Origin: Streptomyces atratus
GTDB lineage: Bacteria; Actinomycetota; Actinomycetes; Streptomycetales; Streptomycetaceae
Direction: 5' to 3'
Assembly (NCBI RefSeq): GCF_900119365.1
Contig: NZ_FPJO01000002.1
Coordinates: 372,001 to 436,000, forward strand
DNA: 64,000 nucleotides
The notes under the pieces were generated by a model. It did no database searches. It saw only the letters and a list, made by a program, of their open reading frames with translations, and was not told the origin of the DNA. The position numbers were made by a program, and so were the translations under genes. Every line of letters starts with the position of its first letter. Within the stretch, counting starts at the first letter, position 1. Shown in pieces: positions 25,402 through 34,086 of this stretch.

Positions 25402-27402
25402 GTGACTGGTGGCGGGGGCTGGGGAAGCGGAGGCGCGGGCCACATACCACCGCGGAACGGGGGTGGTGGCTCCGGCGCGAGCAGTGGCGTGTTCTTCGCA
25501 CTGACCCGCAGCTGGGCCGCCGGCGCCCTGGTCTACATCGCCGCCGGGTATCTGGTGTCGCGCGGACTGGTCGAGCTGCTGGCCTCCGACGAGCGGCTGA
25601 CGAGCTTCGGCTGGCGCCTGGCCCTGATCCACGTACCCAGCGTCATCACGACCGTCCTCACGGTCCTGGCCTCCGCCCGTGTGCTGCCCGACGAGCACCG
25701 CGAGTCGCGTCTGCTGACCCTCGCCGCCGCCCTCACCGTCCCGCTGGCCGCGCTCGTCTACGGGCTGGCCGTGTCCTGGCATCTCGTGGACGTCGAGGGC
25801 ACGTTGATGCCGTTCGTCGCGCTGGCGACCGGCGCGGCGGCGGGGCTGGCCGTCGACCGGCTCCTGGACGACCGCGCGGACGAGCCGGAGCCCGCTCCGT
25901 ACCGGCCGTACTCCTGGCGGGACGGCGGCGCCACCGCCATGGAGTACCTCGGGGTGGTCGTCCTCGTCGTCACGCTGATCGGCGCGATGTCCATGGCGGG
26001 TGTCGGCGGCCAGATCGGCGAGCGCATCCGCTGCGCCATCAGCTCGCTGGGCGGCAGCGGTGGCAGCTGCTCCACGGGCGGCGGCGACACCACCGCGAAG
26101 CCGAAGACGGACGCCGACTACGAGCCCAAGATGTGCCAGGTCTCCAGCGTCTCCGACACCGTCGGCGACAAGGTCAAGATCGGCTGGTTCGAGTGGGGCA
26201 ACGAGTACGGCTTCCAGCAGAAGGTCAGCCAGGCCAAGACGGATGTGAACGAGGACGGCAAGGTCGACGAGAACGACAAGCTGGTCTACATGACGTTCAC
26301 GGACGCCGCCTCGGCCGGTGCCACCGCCAGCACCCCCGGCGTCAAGCTCGGCAACCTGGGCAAGGCGGATGTGGACGTCGGCGGCGGCATCAAGATCACC
26401 AACGGTGACACCTGGGTCTTCAAGAGCGAGGAAGAAGCCAAGAAGATGCGGGACGACATCGAAGAAATGAAGATGTGGGAGACCTCCACGAAGTACAGCG
26501 GCGGCTACGGCGGCGGCTGGTACTCCGGGATGAAGTGGGCCGACAAGAAGAAGGACGTCGAGAAGAAGATCGGGGACAAGAAGATCTCCTACTCGACCAT
26601 CGGTCTCAACGTCTACGCGGACGGCGGACTCTCCATCAGCTCGGGCGACGAGGCCAAGCTCGGCGCGAAGCTCGGCGGCAAGGCGAAGTTCTCCCCCGAG
26701 GTCACCATCACCAAGGACGACGTCAACGGCAACGAGTCGTACACGTACACCGCCAAGCTCGAACTGGAGGGCAAGGTCGGCGGTTCGGCCGGTCCGCTGG
26801 GCGGCACGGCCTCCGCGAAGGACAGCCGGACCGGGGCGGTCACCGTCACCCGTGACCAGAAGACCGGCAAGATCGTCCGCATCGACATGACCCAGACCAT
26901 CGAGAACGGCTCGACGACCGACAAGGGCGACGTCAGCGGCGACAACGGCGAGAAGGGCAAGGACAAGCGCGGCGGCAAGGTCAGCGGCTCCGACTCCTCC
27001 GGCGACACCGGTATCGAGGTCCGGACGAACTCGATCGTCTTCGGCAAGGACACCGACAAGGCCACCGAGGACAAGCGGGCCATCGCCGAGCAGTGGCTGG
27101 ACGGCTCCGGCAACAACACCGCCCCGTTCGAGTACATGTTCGGCGATCATTCCCTGGAGCAGAAGCCCACCGGAACCGACCCCTTCGACCAGCTGATGTA
27201 CCAGGACGGCCTGTCGAGCAAGATGAAGTACAACGGTCAGACGGACGCCCAGGAGTTCGGCTTCGAGGTCTCGCTCGGCATGAGTCTGGGATTCTCCATC
27301 TCCGACGAGCACAAGAAGGAGACACTGACGGACGCGGAGTTCCTCGGGGCTCCGCAGGGCGACAAGCGCTCGTACCTTCCGTACAGCTACTGCGCGAAGT
27401 AG
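25402..27402 (+). CDS. Large exported protein with multi-helix head and Flp-type pilin segment
   Basis: A 666-residue protein. A Gly-rich start (1-28) is followed by about four transmembrane helices (roughly 36-165), the class III prepilin motif DGG|ATAMEY with Gly176 at -1 and Glu181 at +5, and a pilin-like helix (LGVVVLVVTLIGAMSMAG). About 460 exported residues follow: two Cys in a Ser/Gly linker, then a beta-rich, Lys/Asp/Gly-rich region with no recognisable domain, and a final Cys. The layout matches the toxin at 29306-31705, so the C-terminus may be an unknown effector. The GTG has GAGGAAG upstream. A lipoprotein and a DUF3592-like gene follow in the same direction. Confidence 0.8.
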   Translation: MTGGGGWGSGGAGHIPPRNGGGGSGASSGVFFALTRSWAAGALVYIAAGYLVSRGLVELLASDERLTSFGWRLALIHVPSVITTVLTVLASARVLPDEHRESRLLTLAAALTVPLAALVYGLAVSWHLVDVEGTLMPFVALATGAAAGLAVDRLLDDRADEPEPAPYRPYSWRDGGATAMEYLGVVVLVVTLIGAMSMAGVGGQIGERIRCAISSLGGSGGSCSTGGGDTTAKPKTDADYEPKMCQVSSVSDTVGDKVKIGWFEWGNEYGFQQKVSQAKTDVNEDGKVDENDKLVYMTFTDAASAGATASTPGVKLGNLGKADVDVGGGIKITNGDTWVFKSEEEAKKMRDDIEEMKMWETSTKYSGGYGGGWYSGMKWADKKKDVEKKIGDKKISYSTIGLNVYADGGLSISSGDEAKLGAKLGGKAKFSPEVTITKDDVNGNESYTYTAKLELEGKVGGSAGPLGGTASAKDSRTGAVTVTRDQKTGKIVRIDMTQTIENGSTTDKGDVSGDNGEKGKDKRGGKVSGSDSSGDTGIEVRTNSIVFGKDTDKATEDKRAIAEQWLDGSGNNTAPFEYMFGDHSLEQKPTGTDPFDQLMYQDGLSSKMKYNGQTDAQEFGFEVSLGMSLGFSISDEHKKETLTDAEFLGAPQGDKRSYLPYSYCAK

Positions 27403-27447
27403 CGGTACGGGAAGCACCGACCGGGCACGACGAAGAGGCGATAGGCG

Positions 27448-28029
27448 ATGACGACGAAGAAGACGTACCGGACGATCGGCGCGACCGCTGCCGCCGCCAT
27501 CGGCTTCGCCCTGCTCACCGGCTGCGGCGGGGACTCCGCCGCACTCCCGGAGGGCTGGAGCAAGCTCGACACCAAGAGCCTCTCCGTCGGCTACCCCGGG
27601 GACAAGGGCTACAAGGAGCAGCCCGCGGCCGACCGGGCCAAGGCCAACGCGGCCGTCGCGCTCAAGGAGGAGGGCGGGCTGCGCACCGGAATGGTCTCCG
27701 TGCAGCTCGACTTCGCCACGGGCGTGGACAGCGCCGCCGAGGCGGCTTCCGCGGCGGGCGCCGGCATCGGTCTCGGGGCGACCCGCAAGGGGACCGAGGA
27801 GGTGCGGCTCGCGGGTGCGGAGAGCGCCCGTGACGCACACCGGATCGACTACGAGTTCACGTCGAGCGGCGAGGAGCGGACGCCCGCGCCCGGCACCCGG
27901 ATGACGGGGGTCGTGGTGGCGGGGGTCGATTCGAAGGACGTGCCGTTCGCGGTCCGGATCAATGCGGTGAAGGGCTCGCTGAGCGCGCAGGACCTCGACG
28001 CGTTCGTCGACTCGATCACGGTCAAGTAG
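27448..28029 (+). CDS. Lipoprotein, candidate partner of the pilin-headed protein
   Basis: A 193-residue protein with a lipoprotein signal (GATAAAAIGFALLTGCGG; lipobox LTGC). The mature domain is predicted alpha/beta with a long Ala-rich stretch and ends in DLDAFVDSITVK, as in LpqN/LpqT-like or PsbP-like lipoproteins, though I cannot assign it firmly. It lies 45 nt after the pilin-headed gene and 20 nt before the DUF3592-like gene, so all three are probably one operon. Surface lipoproteins can act as immunity proteins in toxin loci; that role here is only a guess. Confidence 0.75.
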   Translation: MTTKKTYRTIGATAAAAIGFALLTGCGGDSAALPEGWSKLDTKSLSVGYPGDKGYKEQPAADRAKANAAVALKEEGGLRTGMVSVQLDFATGVDSAAEAASAAGAGIGLGATRKGTEEVRLAGAESARDAHRIDYEFTSSGEERTPAPGTRMTGVVVAGVDSKDVPFAVRINAVKGSLSAQDLDAFVDSITVK

Positions 28030-28049
28030 CGGACCGGGAGCGCTCTTCC

Positions 28050-28499
28050 ATGCAGATCCTGCCCGGCGGCACGGCCACGTTCCTGCTGCTGTTCGGTCTG
28101 TTCCTCGGCGCGTTCGCGGTCCGTTCCGCGCTGCGCCTGAACCGGGTGCTGCGGCTGGTGCGGCACGGCGAACACGCCGAGGGGCGGTGCGCGGACCGCC
28201 GCACGGTCGACCGGGGTCCGGGCATGGAGCGGAGCTACGCCACCGAGTACGTCTTCGCGTTCCGCACCCGCGACGGCCGCGACATCGAGTTCACCGACCA
28301 TGCCCCGGGCCCGTTCGGCTTCGAGGTCGGGGCGCCGGTCCGGGTCAGTTACGACCCGGCGGACCCGGCGGGGAACGCCACGGTGGCCGGGCCCGGGGCG
28401 TGGGGTCCGGTGGTGATGCCCGCGGTGTTCGCGCTCGGGCTCGGGGTGTTCGCGGTGGGGCTGCTGCTGGGGTTCGCGGCGATGCGGGGCTGGCTCTGA
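28050..28499 (+). CDS. DUF3592-like membrane protein
   Basis: A 149-residue protein with one N-terminal helix (TFLLLFGLFLGAFAVRSAL), a soluble loop (GMERSYATEYVFAFRTRDGRD, then GAPVRVSYDPADPAGN) and one or two C-terminal helices (MPAVFALGLGVFAVGLLLGF). The spacing and the VRVSYDPADPAGA-type motif fit DUF3592. Function is unknown. It is the last gene of the operon starting at 25402 and converges on the Imm52-like gene with only 27 nt between stop codons. Confidence 0.78.
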   Translation: MQILPGGTATFLLLFGLFLGAFAVRSALRLNRVLRLVRHGEHAEGRCADRRTVDRGPGMERSYATEYVFAFRTRDGRDIEFTDHAPGPFGFEVGAPVRVSYDPADPAGNATVAGPGAWGPVVMPAVFALGLGVFAVGLLLGFAAMRGWL

Positions 28500-28526
28500 G
28501 ACACGCCGCTCACGGGCGCGCGGGTG

Positions 28527-29255
28527 TCAGAACGTGGCCCGGTCGAACGGCATCGGGAGCTTCTCCAGCGCCCCGGCCTCCCGCAGCCGCGTGTTCGCCT
28601 CGATGATCGTCTCGATGGCCGGGGACTCCGTACCGCCACGGGTGAGGTCGATGACCAGTCCACCGTGTGCGGTGCGGACGTACGTTCCGGGCAGCCCCTC
28701 GGGGGCGAGGGCGGCACGGCCGGCGGAGAGGAAGACCGCCCGGCCGCAGCGGGGGTCGCTGTTCGCCAGGTCGAACCGCTCGGCCACCGCCCGGTACTGG
28801 GGCCTGTCGTACACCTGCCCGGCGTCGATCTCCCAGTTCTCCGCGAGGAGGCGCAGGATCTCCGGGGCGCGCCGGATCACCTCCGCGGTTTCGTCCACCT
28901 CGCGCGACCGGAAGGCGAGCGAGACGGAGTTCACCGCGTAGTGCGAGGTACTGCCCGCGTGAATGGCCATGGACACCCGCGCCGCAGCGGGGTTCTGCAC
29001 CCACAGCGATGTCGTGTAGCCCACCACGTCGAGGTCGGGGCCCGTGTTCTTCCGCTCGATGTACTCCGCCAGTGCGGGGACCGAGGGCTCCAGCACGGGA
29101 TCGGACGGGAGGTCGTCACCGGCCTCGTGCCATACGTCGAACGTCGGGCCGTCGATGTCCTTGAGCGCGGTGAGCGTGCCGGACCAGCGCTCGGCGATGC
29201 CCGGCACCGATTCCCCGCGGAGGCCCCAGAAACCGTTGACTACGACGTTCAGCAC
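28527..29255 (-). CDS. Imm52-like immunity protein
   Basis: A 242-residue cytoplasmic protein. The N-terminal NGFWGLRGES motif and the following helix (AERWSGTLTALKDID) match my recollection of the Imm52 family, predicted immunity proteins found beside Tox-REase-5 toxins. That is the very domain at the C-terminus of the protein encoded just upstream. The GTG at 29255 has GAGGAG 8 nt upstream. The gene starts 50 nt after the toxin stop, an expected order for a toxin-immunity operon. It presumably binds and neutralises the nuclease in the producing cell. Confidence 0.75.
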   Translation of the reverse strand: MLNVVVNGFWGLRGESVPGIAERWSGTLTALKDIDGPTFDVWHEAGDDLPSDPVLEPSVPALAEYIERKNTGPDLDVVGYTTSLWVQNPAAARVSMAIHAGSTSHYAVNSVSLAFRSREVDETAEVIRRAPEILRLLAENWEIDAGQVYDRPQYRAVAERFDLANSDPRCGRAVFLSAGRAALAPEGLPGTYVRTAHGGLVIDLTRGGTESPAIETIIEANTRLREAGALEKLPMPFDRATF

Positions 29256-29305
29256 GACACGTTCTCCTCGGGCTCCGGTCTGCGGTTCCACACCCCGTCC
29301 GGCGG

Positions 29306-31705
29306 TCAGCCGGTCACGTCCCCCGGGGTGTGGATCACCTTAACCGGGATGCCCCGGTCCTCGAACATCTCTCGCGCCGCCTCGGCGACGTCCGGGTCGG
29401 ACAGGTGCCACTCGACCGGCTTGCCGCGTGCCGCGTCGACCTGCCGGCTTGCCTGGTCCGCCCACCGGTCGGCGACCTTCGTGGTGAGCGTCCCGGTGTC
29501 GGCGTTGTAGAAGTCCTTGCCCTTGTACCCGTACTTCGCCTCCAGGTAGGTGCCCCGCGAGGCGTCCCAGCCGTCGAAGTCGACCGGCTTCCCGGTGAGT
29601 TTGTCCAGCGGCACCCGGTACTCCTTGCCGCGGCCCACCTTGGAGATCTGCTCCTGGTAGCGGGCGCCCATCTCGGTCGGGTAGTTCCAGACGCCGGGCT
29701 TGATCTCCTGCCAGTTGCCCGCGCCGCCGTCCTTGGCCCCGGCCGGCGGGTCCTTGAGGTCCTTGTACCAGGCCGGCTTCGGCTGGTTCTGGGCGTCTTC
29801 CAGGGCCTTCCGGCGCTTGGCCGCGTCCGCGGCCTTCTTCGCCTCGTCGGCCAGCTTCTGGGCCTCGTCGGCGGCGGCCTTCTTCTCCGGGTCGACCTCG
29901 TCGCACTTCCCCATGAGGAAGCCGACGGGTACGGAGACGGGCGGCGCGGCCAGGAGGCCGGTGCCGGAGCCGGGCAGTCCGACGCCCGCACCGCTGCCGT
30001 ACGGAACCCGGAGGCGACCGCCCATCCCGACGGTGCAGCCCTTGAGTCCGGCCTGCTCGGCGGCGTCGTCGGCGTGCTGCTGTGCTTCCTTCGCGGCCTT
30101 CTCCGCGGCCGTGACATCGCCCGCCTTGGCGGCCTTCTTCGCCTTGTTCGCGGCCTCCGAGGCCTTCTCCGCGAACTCGCCCAGCTTGCCGAGTTTCCCG
30201 AGCTTGCCCAGTTTTCCGAGCTTGCCGACGAGCTTGCCCTCGCCGTAGCCGGGGATGAACAGCGAGCCGATGTTCCAGAGACCGGTGCCGATCGCCTGGC
30301 CCTCGTTGCCGTTCTTCCACATGTCCCGGACGTCGTCGCCGATGAACACGTCGTCGAGGACCTTGAGGCCGGTGTCGCCGGATGCCTTGGTCCAGTCCCA
30401 GACCGCGCCGAGGTAGTCGCCCTTGGACCACTTGTCCCCGGCGCCCTTGGAGTCCTGGCTCCACTTGTCGCCGAGGCTCTTGCCGTAGTCCTTCAGGCCG
30501 TCCCACGCCTTGACGGGATGGAAGATCGTGTCGATCGTGCCGGTGATGTCGCCCCACAGCCCGTCGCCGACCAGGCCCTTGAAGAAGCCGCCGGTCTGGT
30601 GCGCGGCGCAGGAGAAGAACGCGCCGACGCCGGAGGTGCAGCTCTCGCCGGGCTTGTCGTCGCCGCTGCCGCCGCCGTCGTCCTGGCCGTCGCCGCCGTC
30701 CGGCTCGCCGGAGCTGTCCACGTCGTCGCCGCCGTCGTCGACCTGGGTGACGGTGTCGTCCCCGCCGGAGCCTCCGGAGCCGCCCGAGCCGTTGCCCGCG
30801 CTGCCCGCCGAGCCGGTTCCGCCGGCGGCGTCGGTCCCGCCGGCGGCGTTGGAGCCCCCGGCCGCGTTGGAGCCTCCGGCCGTGTCCGAACCCCCGGCGG
30901 CGTTGGAGCCCCCGGAGTCCGTGCCGCCCGTGGCGACCGATCCGCCCGCTTCCGTACCTCCGGCGTCCGTGCCGCCGGAGGCGGACGAACCGCCGGAGTC
31001 CTTGCCGTGTCCCGCCTCCACATTGCTGCCGGGCGCGGGGCAGGCGCTGCCGGTGAGCCGGCAGATCGCGTCCTGCATCCCGCCGGTCAGCTGGGCGCCG
31101 ATCCCCGTGACGACGAGCCCGCCGATGAGGGCCACGACCACCAGGACCATGCCGAGGTATTCCATCGCGGTCTGACCGGCGTCGTCCCGGCGCCACCTGA
31201 TCATGCGCGCGATGCTGAACCGCCGGTGCGGCAACCGCTGCTCCAGGGGCAGCTCGAACCATTCGCGCGAGCTCGCCCGGAACAGCAGGACGACGACGGC
31301 GACCGGCATCACCAGCTGCGTGACACCGCGGCCGCCCCCGTCCCCACCGAAGGTCGCCAGCGCGCCGAGGACGAGCCAGACGTGTACGGCGAGCAGACCG
31401 CGCCGGATCCAGACGCCGCCGGTACGCACATACAGCGAGAGCACGAACGCGAACACGCTCGGCAGCGCCGCGTACAGCAGCAGCCCGAGCAGCCGGCCGT
31501 CGACCTCGTCGACCGCCGACGCCACCGTCAGCACACCGATGCCGCCCAGAGCGGCGGCCGCGAAGAGCAGCCGTACGAGGATCAGCACCGCCTGCAGCGG
31601 ACGCGGCAGGGACTGCCTGCCCCCCGCCCGGCCCACGGCGGTGCCCCCGCCGGCGACATCTCCGCCGGCACCGCCCGAAACCGCAAATCCGCCTATGCCA
31701 GACAC
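29306..31705 (-). CDS. Pilin-headed polymorphic toxin with C-terminal Tox-REase-5 nuclease
   Basis: A 799-residue protein. Four transmembrane helices (about 36-145) precede a class III prepilin motif DAG|QTAMEY (Gly177 at -1, Glu182 at +5) and a pilin helix (LGMVLVVVALIGGLVVTGIG). Then come a Gly/Ser/Ala/Asp-rich linker (about 230-350), a pretoxin-like region with GTGLWNIGSLFIPG, a GKL repeat and two Ala/Lys/Glu-rich helices. From about residue 646 lies a Tox-REase-5-like nuclease (GARYQEQISKVGRG, FDGWD, YLEAKYG with the E-x-K catalytic pair, KPVEWHL). GTG 31705 has GGGGGA upstream. The first four helices plus cleavage site mirror 25402-27402. Export by the Tad machinery is inferred. Confidence 0.82.
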   Translation of the reverse strand: MSGIGGFAVSGGAGGDVAGGGTAVGRAGGRQSLPRPLQAVLILVRLLFAAAALGGIGVLTVASAVDEVDGRLLGLLLYAALPSVFAFVLSLYVRTGGVWIRRGLLAVHVWLVLGALATFGGDGGGRGVTQLVMPVAVVVLLFRASSREWFELPLEQRLPHRRFSIARMIRWRRDDAGQTAMEYLGMVLVVVALIGGLVVTGIGAQLTGGMQDAICRLTGSACPAPGSNVEAGHGKDSGGSSASGGTDAGGTEAGGSVATGGTDSGGSNAAGGSDTAGGSNAAGGSNAAGGTDAAGGTGSAGSAGNGSGGSGGSGGDDTVTQVDDGGDDVDSSGEPDGGDGQDDGGGSGDDKPGESCTSGVGAFFSCAAHQTGGFFKGLVGDGLWGDITGTIDTIFHPVKAWDGLKDYGKSLGDKWSQDSKGAGDKWSKGDYLGAVWDWTKASGDTGLKVLDDVFIGDDVRDMWKNGNEGQAIGTGLWNIGSLFIPGYGEGKLVGKLGKLGKLGKLGKLGEFAEKASEAANKAKKAAKAGDVTAAEKAAKEAQQHADDAAEQAGLKGCTVGMGGRLRVPYGSGAGVGLPGSGTGLLAAPPVSVPVGFLMGKCDEVDPEKKAAADEAQKLADEAKKAADAAKRRKALEDAQNQPKPAWYKDLKDPPAGAKDGGAGNWQEIKPGVWNYPTEMGARYQEQISKVGRGKEYRVPLDKLTGKPVDFDGWDASRGTYLEAKYGYKGKDFYNADTGTLTTKVADRWADQASRQVDAARGKPVEWHLSDPDVAEAAREMFEDRGIPVKVIHTPGDVTG

Positions 31706-31785
31706 GACGAGTCCCCCAGCTTGCCGGTGTACGGCCACAGTTCAGCCACTCCACGCATCCGACCACACCGGCACCCTTCGGGGCA

Positions 31786-31801
31786 TGGGCCTCAGGACCC
31801 A
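31786..31801. promoter_or_regulatory. 16-bp palindrome TGGGCCTCAGGACCCA (site 3 of 5)
   Basis: One mismatch to TGGGNCCNNGGNCCCA. It lies 81 nt before the toxin GTG at 31705. Confidence 0.6.
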
Positions 31802-31869
31802 ATGCAAGGCTCAAAGTTGCCGAATACGACGGAAGTCGCGGAGTGGAGCAGCGGGCGGCGGAACCGTCG

Positions 31870-32463
31870 TTACCGGACGGGCACTTCGCTCCCGAAGAGC
31901 ATCCAGGGCGACTGGTCGTACGAGGCCACCCCCGCCAACTGCGGCTGCATCGCGGCGATCTCGTGCCGCACGGCCAGCGTGTCCGGCCAACTGTCGAAGT
32001 ACGTCGTACCGTTGATGACGACACCGCTCCAGTCGGTCGCCACCGAGGCGCCCTCGCGGTCGACGACGAAGCCGATGCAGAGGACGGAGGCCCGCCCTAT
32101 CGCCTCCCTGATCGCCCTCGCGGCCACCTCCTGCTCGTCCGGGGTCAGCCGCCCGAAGCCGAATTCCAGCGCGACGACCCCGTCCCGCATCCGGCGGACC
32201 CGTGCGGGCACGTCGGTCCCGCTGTTCACCCACAACAGGAACTCGACGCTGTCGAGCCTTTGCAGTCCGGCCAGGAGCACCATCTGCTCCCTGGTCACCC
32301 ACGACGGGGTGCCCCTCGGACCGGGCCCCGGGCCGAGGAGCGTGACCCGCCTCGTGACCGGGTGAGCGAGCCGCAGCCCCGCCGCGTCGAGATCATTGAA
32401 GAGCGACTCGGAGTCCGGGCGACTCCAGCCGAGGTGGTACGAGTAGAAGAATCCGTCACTCAT
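31870..32463 (-). CDS. Hypothetical protein next to the toxin (possible immunity or accessory protein)
   Basis: A 197-residue soluble protein with no signal peptide or membrane helix. It begins FFYSYHLGWSRPDSESL and contains paired beta/alpha segments (VEFLLWVNSGTDVPARVRRM, ASVLCIGFVVDREG). I do not recognise the family. It precedes the toxin on the same strand with a 164-nt gap that contains site 3. Its own upstream gap holds site 4, so it appears to share regulation with the toxin. ATG 32463 is chosen over much longer in-frame starts that would overlap the DinB gene. Confidence 0.72.
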   Translation of the reverse strand: MSDGFFYSYHLGWSRPDSESLFNDLDAAGLRLAHPVTRRVTLLGPGPGPRGTPSWVTREQMVLLAGLQRLDSVEFLLWVNSGTDVPARVRRMRDGVVALEFGFGRLTPDEQEVAARAIREAIGRASVLCIGFVVDREGASVATDWSGVVINGTTYFDSWPDTLAVRHEIAAMQPQLAGVASYDQSPWMLFGSEVPVR

Positions 32464-32606
32464 CGACACATCACCCCATGCGAGACAGGTGGAGCGTGAA
32501 GTTCCAGATGCGTGCGGGCATGCCGGACAGGCGCTCGTTCCGGGCGCCGGCCAGGTGGCTCGCAGTTGGTCGTGCACGAGCCTAATGAGGCCCGGCCCCC
32601 GGGGCG

Positions 32607-32622
32607 TGGGCCCAGGGACCCA
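32607..32622. promoter_or_regulatory. 16-bp palindrome TGGGCCCAGGGACCCA (site 4 of 5)
   Basis: A perfect match to TGGGNCCNNGGNCCCA in the divergent gap between the 197-residue hypothetical gene (144 nt from its ATG) and the DinB gene (64 nt from its ATG). Confidence 0.7.
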
Positions 32623-32685
32623 GGGGCGGGCCCCATTGGACAATGCGATGGACAGGAGGCGTCCCGTCGCAGATCGTGTACGTCG

Positions 32686-33189
32686 ATGACACGCACCGAT
32701 TCGCCTCCCGCACGGGACGAGCGCACCCAGCTGGCCACCTTCCTCGACTACGTCCGCGACACCGCACGCGCGAAATGCGAGGGCATCTCGCCGGACGACG
32801 CCCGCCGGGCCCCGCTGCCCGGCTCTCCCCTGATGACGATCGCCGGGCTGATCAACCACCTCAGCTGGGTCGAGTACTACTGGTTCGAGGTGGCCTTCCT
32901 CGGCGGTGCGGACGAAGGCCCGTGGACGGACGAGGACCCCGACCGCGAGATGCGCATCGCGGTGGACATGCCGCTCGCCGATGTGCTGTCGCTGTACGAG
33001 GAACGGACCACCCGCTACCGCGAGTTGGTCGCCTCCCACGACCTGGACACCCCGGCCAAGCGTCCGCGGGGCGACGGCGACCACCCCGATCTGCGCTGGA
33101 TCGTCCTGCACCTGATCGAGGAGACCGCCCGGCACAACGGCCATCTCGACCTGATCCGGGAGATCGTCGACGGCACCACCGGCGTGTAG
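32686..33189 (+). CDS. DinB / DUF664 family protein
   Basis: A 167-residue four-helix-bundle protein. The three metal-binding histidines expected for the DinB superfamily are visible in GLINHLSWVEYYW and in ILHLIEETARHNGHLDLIRE-type helices near the C-terminus (LHLIEETARHNGHLD). Such proteins are often thiol-dependent transferases or hydrolases; the substrate is unknown. ATG at 32686 is the first start after the 32607 palindrome and gives a normal family length. Confidence 0.88.
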   Translation: MTRTDSPPARDERTQLATFLDYVRDTARAKCEGISPDDARRAPLPGSPLMTIAGLINHLSWVEYYWFEVAFLGGADEGPWTDEDPDREMRIAVDMPLADVLSLYEERTTRYRELVASHDLDTPAKRPRGDGDHPDLRWIVLHLIEETARHNGHLDLIREIVDGTTGV

Positions 33190-33216
33190 GACCGCCCGGC
33201 GCGTTGCACCCGCCGG

Positions 33217-34086
33217 CTAGCCGATCGCGGCGACGGCGGGTGCGATGCGCTCGGCGATCTGGTGGGTGTAACTGACCGGGTGCCGGTCGGGCAGCACCTG
33301 GATCTCGCTGATGCCCAGGGCGGCGTACGCCTCGGCGTCGGCGAGGAACGCGGCCGGCTTGTCCAGCACCGGGCCGTTGTACATCACGGTCTTGATGATG
33401 GCGTCGTAGTCGCGGTCCTCCGCGGCGCAATGGGCGCGCAGCACGTCGAGCTTGTGGGCCACTTCCTCCTGGCCGGTGGCGAAGAGATTGCAGGCGTCTC
33501 CGTAGCGGGCGACCAGGAGCAGGGTCTTCTGCTCGCCCCCGCCGCCGATCATGATGGGCGGGTGCCCGCCGATCGGTTCGGGCACGCACAGCGTCTCGGC
33601 CAGCTGGTAGTGCCTGCCCCGGAACGGGCCGTTGTCGTCGCTCCACATCTGGAGGCAGATCCGGATGGCCTCCTCCAGCCGCTCGAACCGTTCGGCGACC
33701 GGGACCACCGGCACCCCGAGCCCGTACTGCTCCCGCTCGTACCACGAGGCGCCGATGCCCAGCCTGGCCCTGCCGCCCGACAGCACGTCGAGGCTCGTGA
33801 CGATCTTCGCCAGCAGGCCGGGGTGCCGGTACATCACTCCCGTGACCATCAGGCCGAGCGTCATCCGCTGGCTCACCGCCGCCACGTAGCCGAGCGTGGT
33901 GTAGCCCTCCAGCATCGGTTCGTCGGCGACGCTCTGCCCGGTCTCCATCTGGAAGTAGTGGTCCATCACGGTGAAGGACGCGATCTCCGCCTGCTCGGCG
34001 ATCCGCACCGACTCCGCGAGCGTGGGCGCGATGAGTGCGGGGTCGGCCGGTGTCGAGTAGTTCCAGTAGTGCAGACCGAGCTTCAT
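33217..34086 (-). CDS. LLM-class F420-dependent oxidoreductase
   Basis: A 289-residue luciferase-like (TIM-barrel) flavin/F420 oxidoreductase. Signatures include MKLGLHYWNYS, TVMDHYFQM, RMTLGLMVTGVMYRHPGLLAK, LSGGRARLGIGASWYEREQ and HPPIMIGGGGEQKTLLLVAR, the last two forming the cofactor pocket. The substrate is unknown. ATG 34086 is a standard start for the family; the longer in-frame start at 34260 is rejected. It converges with the DinB gene, with 27 nt between stop codons. Confidence 0.92.
   Translation of the reverse strand: MKLGLHYWNYSTPADPALIAPTLAESVRIAEQAEIASFTVMDHYFQMETGQSVADEPMLEGYTTLGYVAAVSQRMTLGLMVTGVMYRHPGLLAKIVTSLDVLSGGRARLGIGASWYEREQYGLGVPVVPVAERFERLEEAIRICLQMWSDDNGPFRGRHYQLAETLCVPEPIGGHPPIMIGGGGEQKTLLLVARYGDACNLFATGQEEVAHKLDVLRAHCAAEDRDYDAIIKTVMYNGPVLDKPAAFLADAEAYAALGISEIQVLPDRHPVSYTHQIAERIAPAVAAIG

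Noticed and set aside
29330..32365. A 1011-codon plus-strand frame opposite the toxin
   Set aside because: It is antisense to the toxin, with no recognisable domain; the toxin strand has the pilin and nuclease motifs and good starts.
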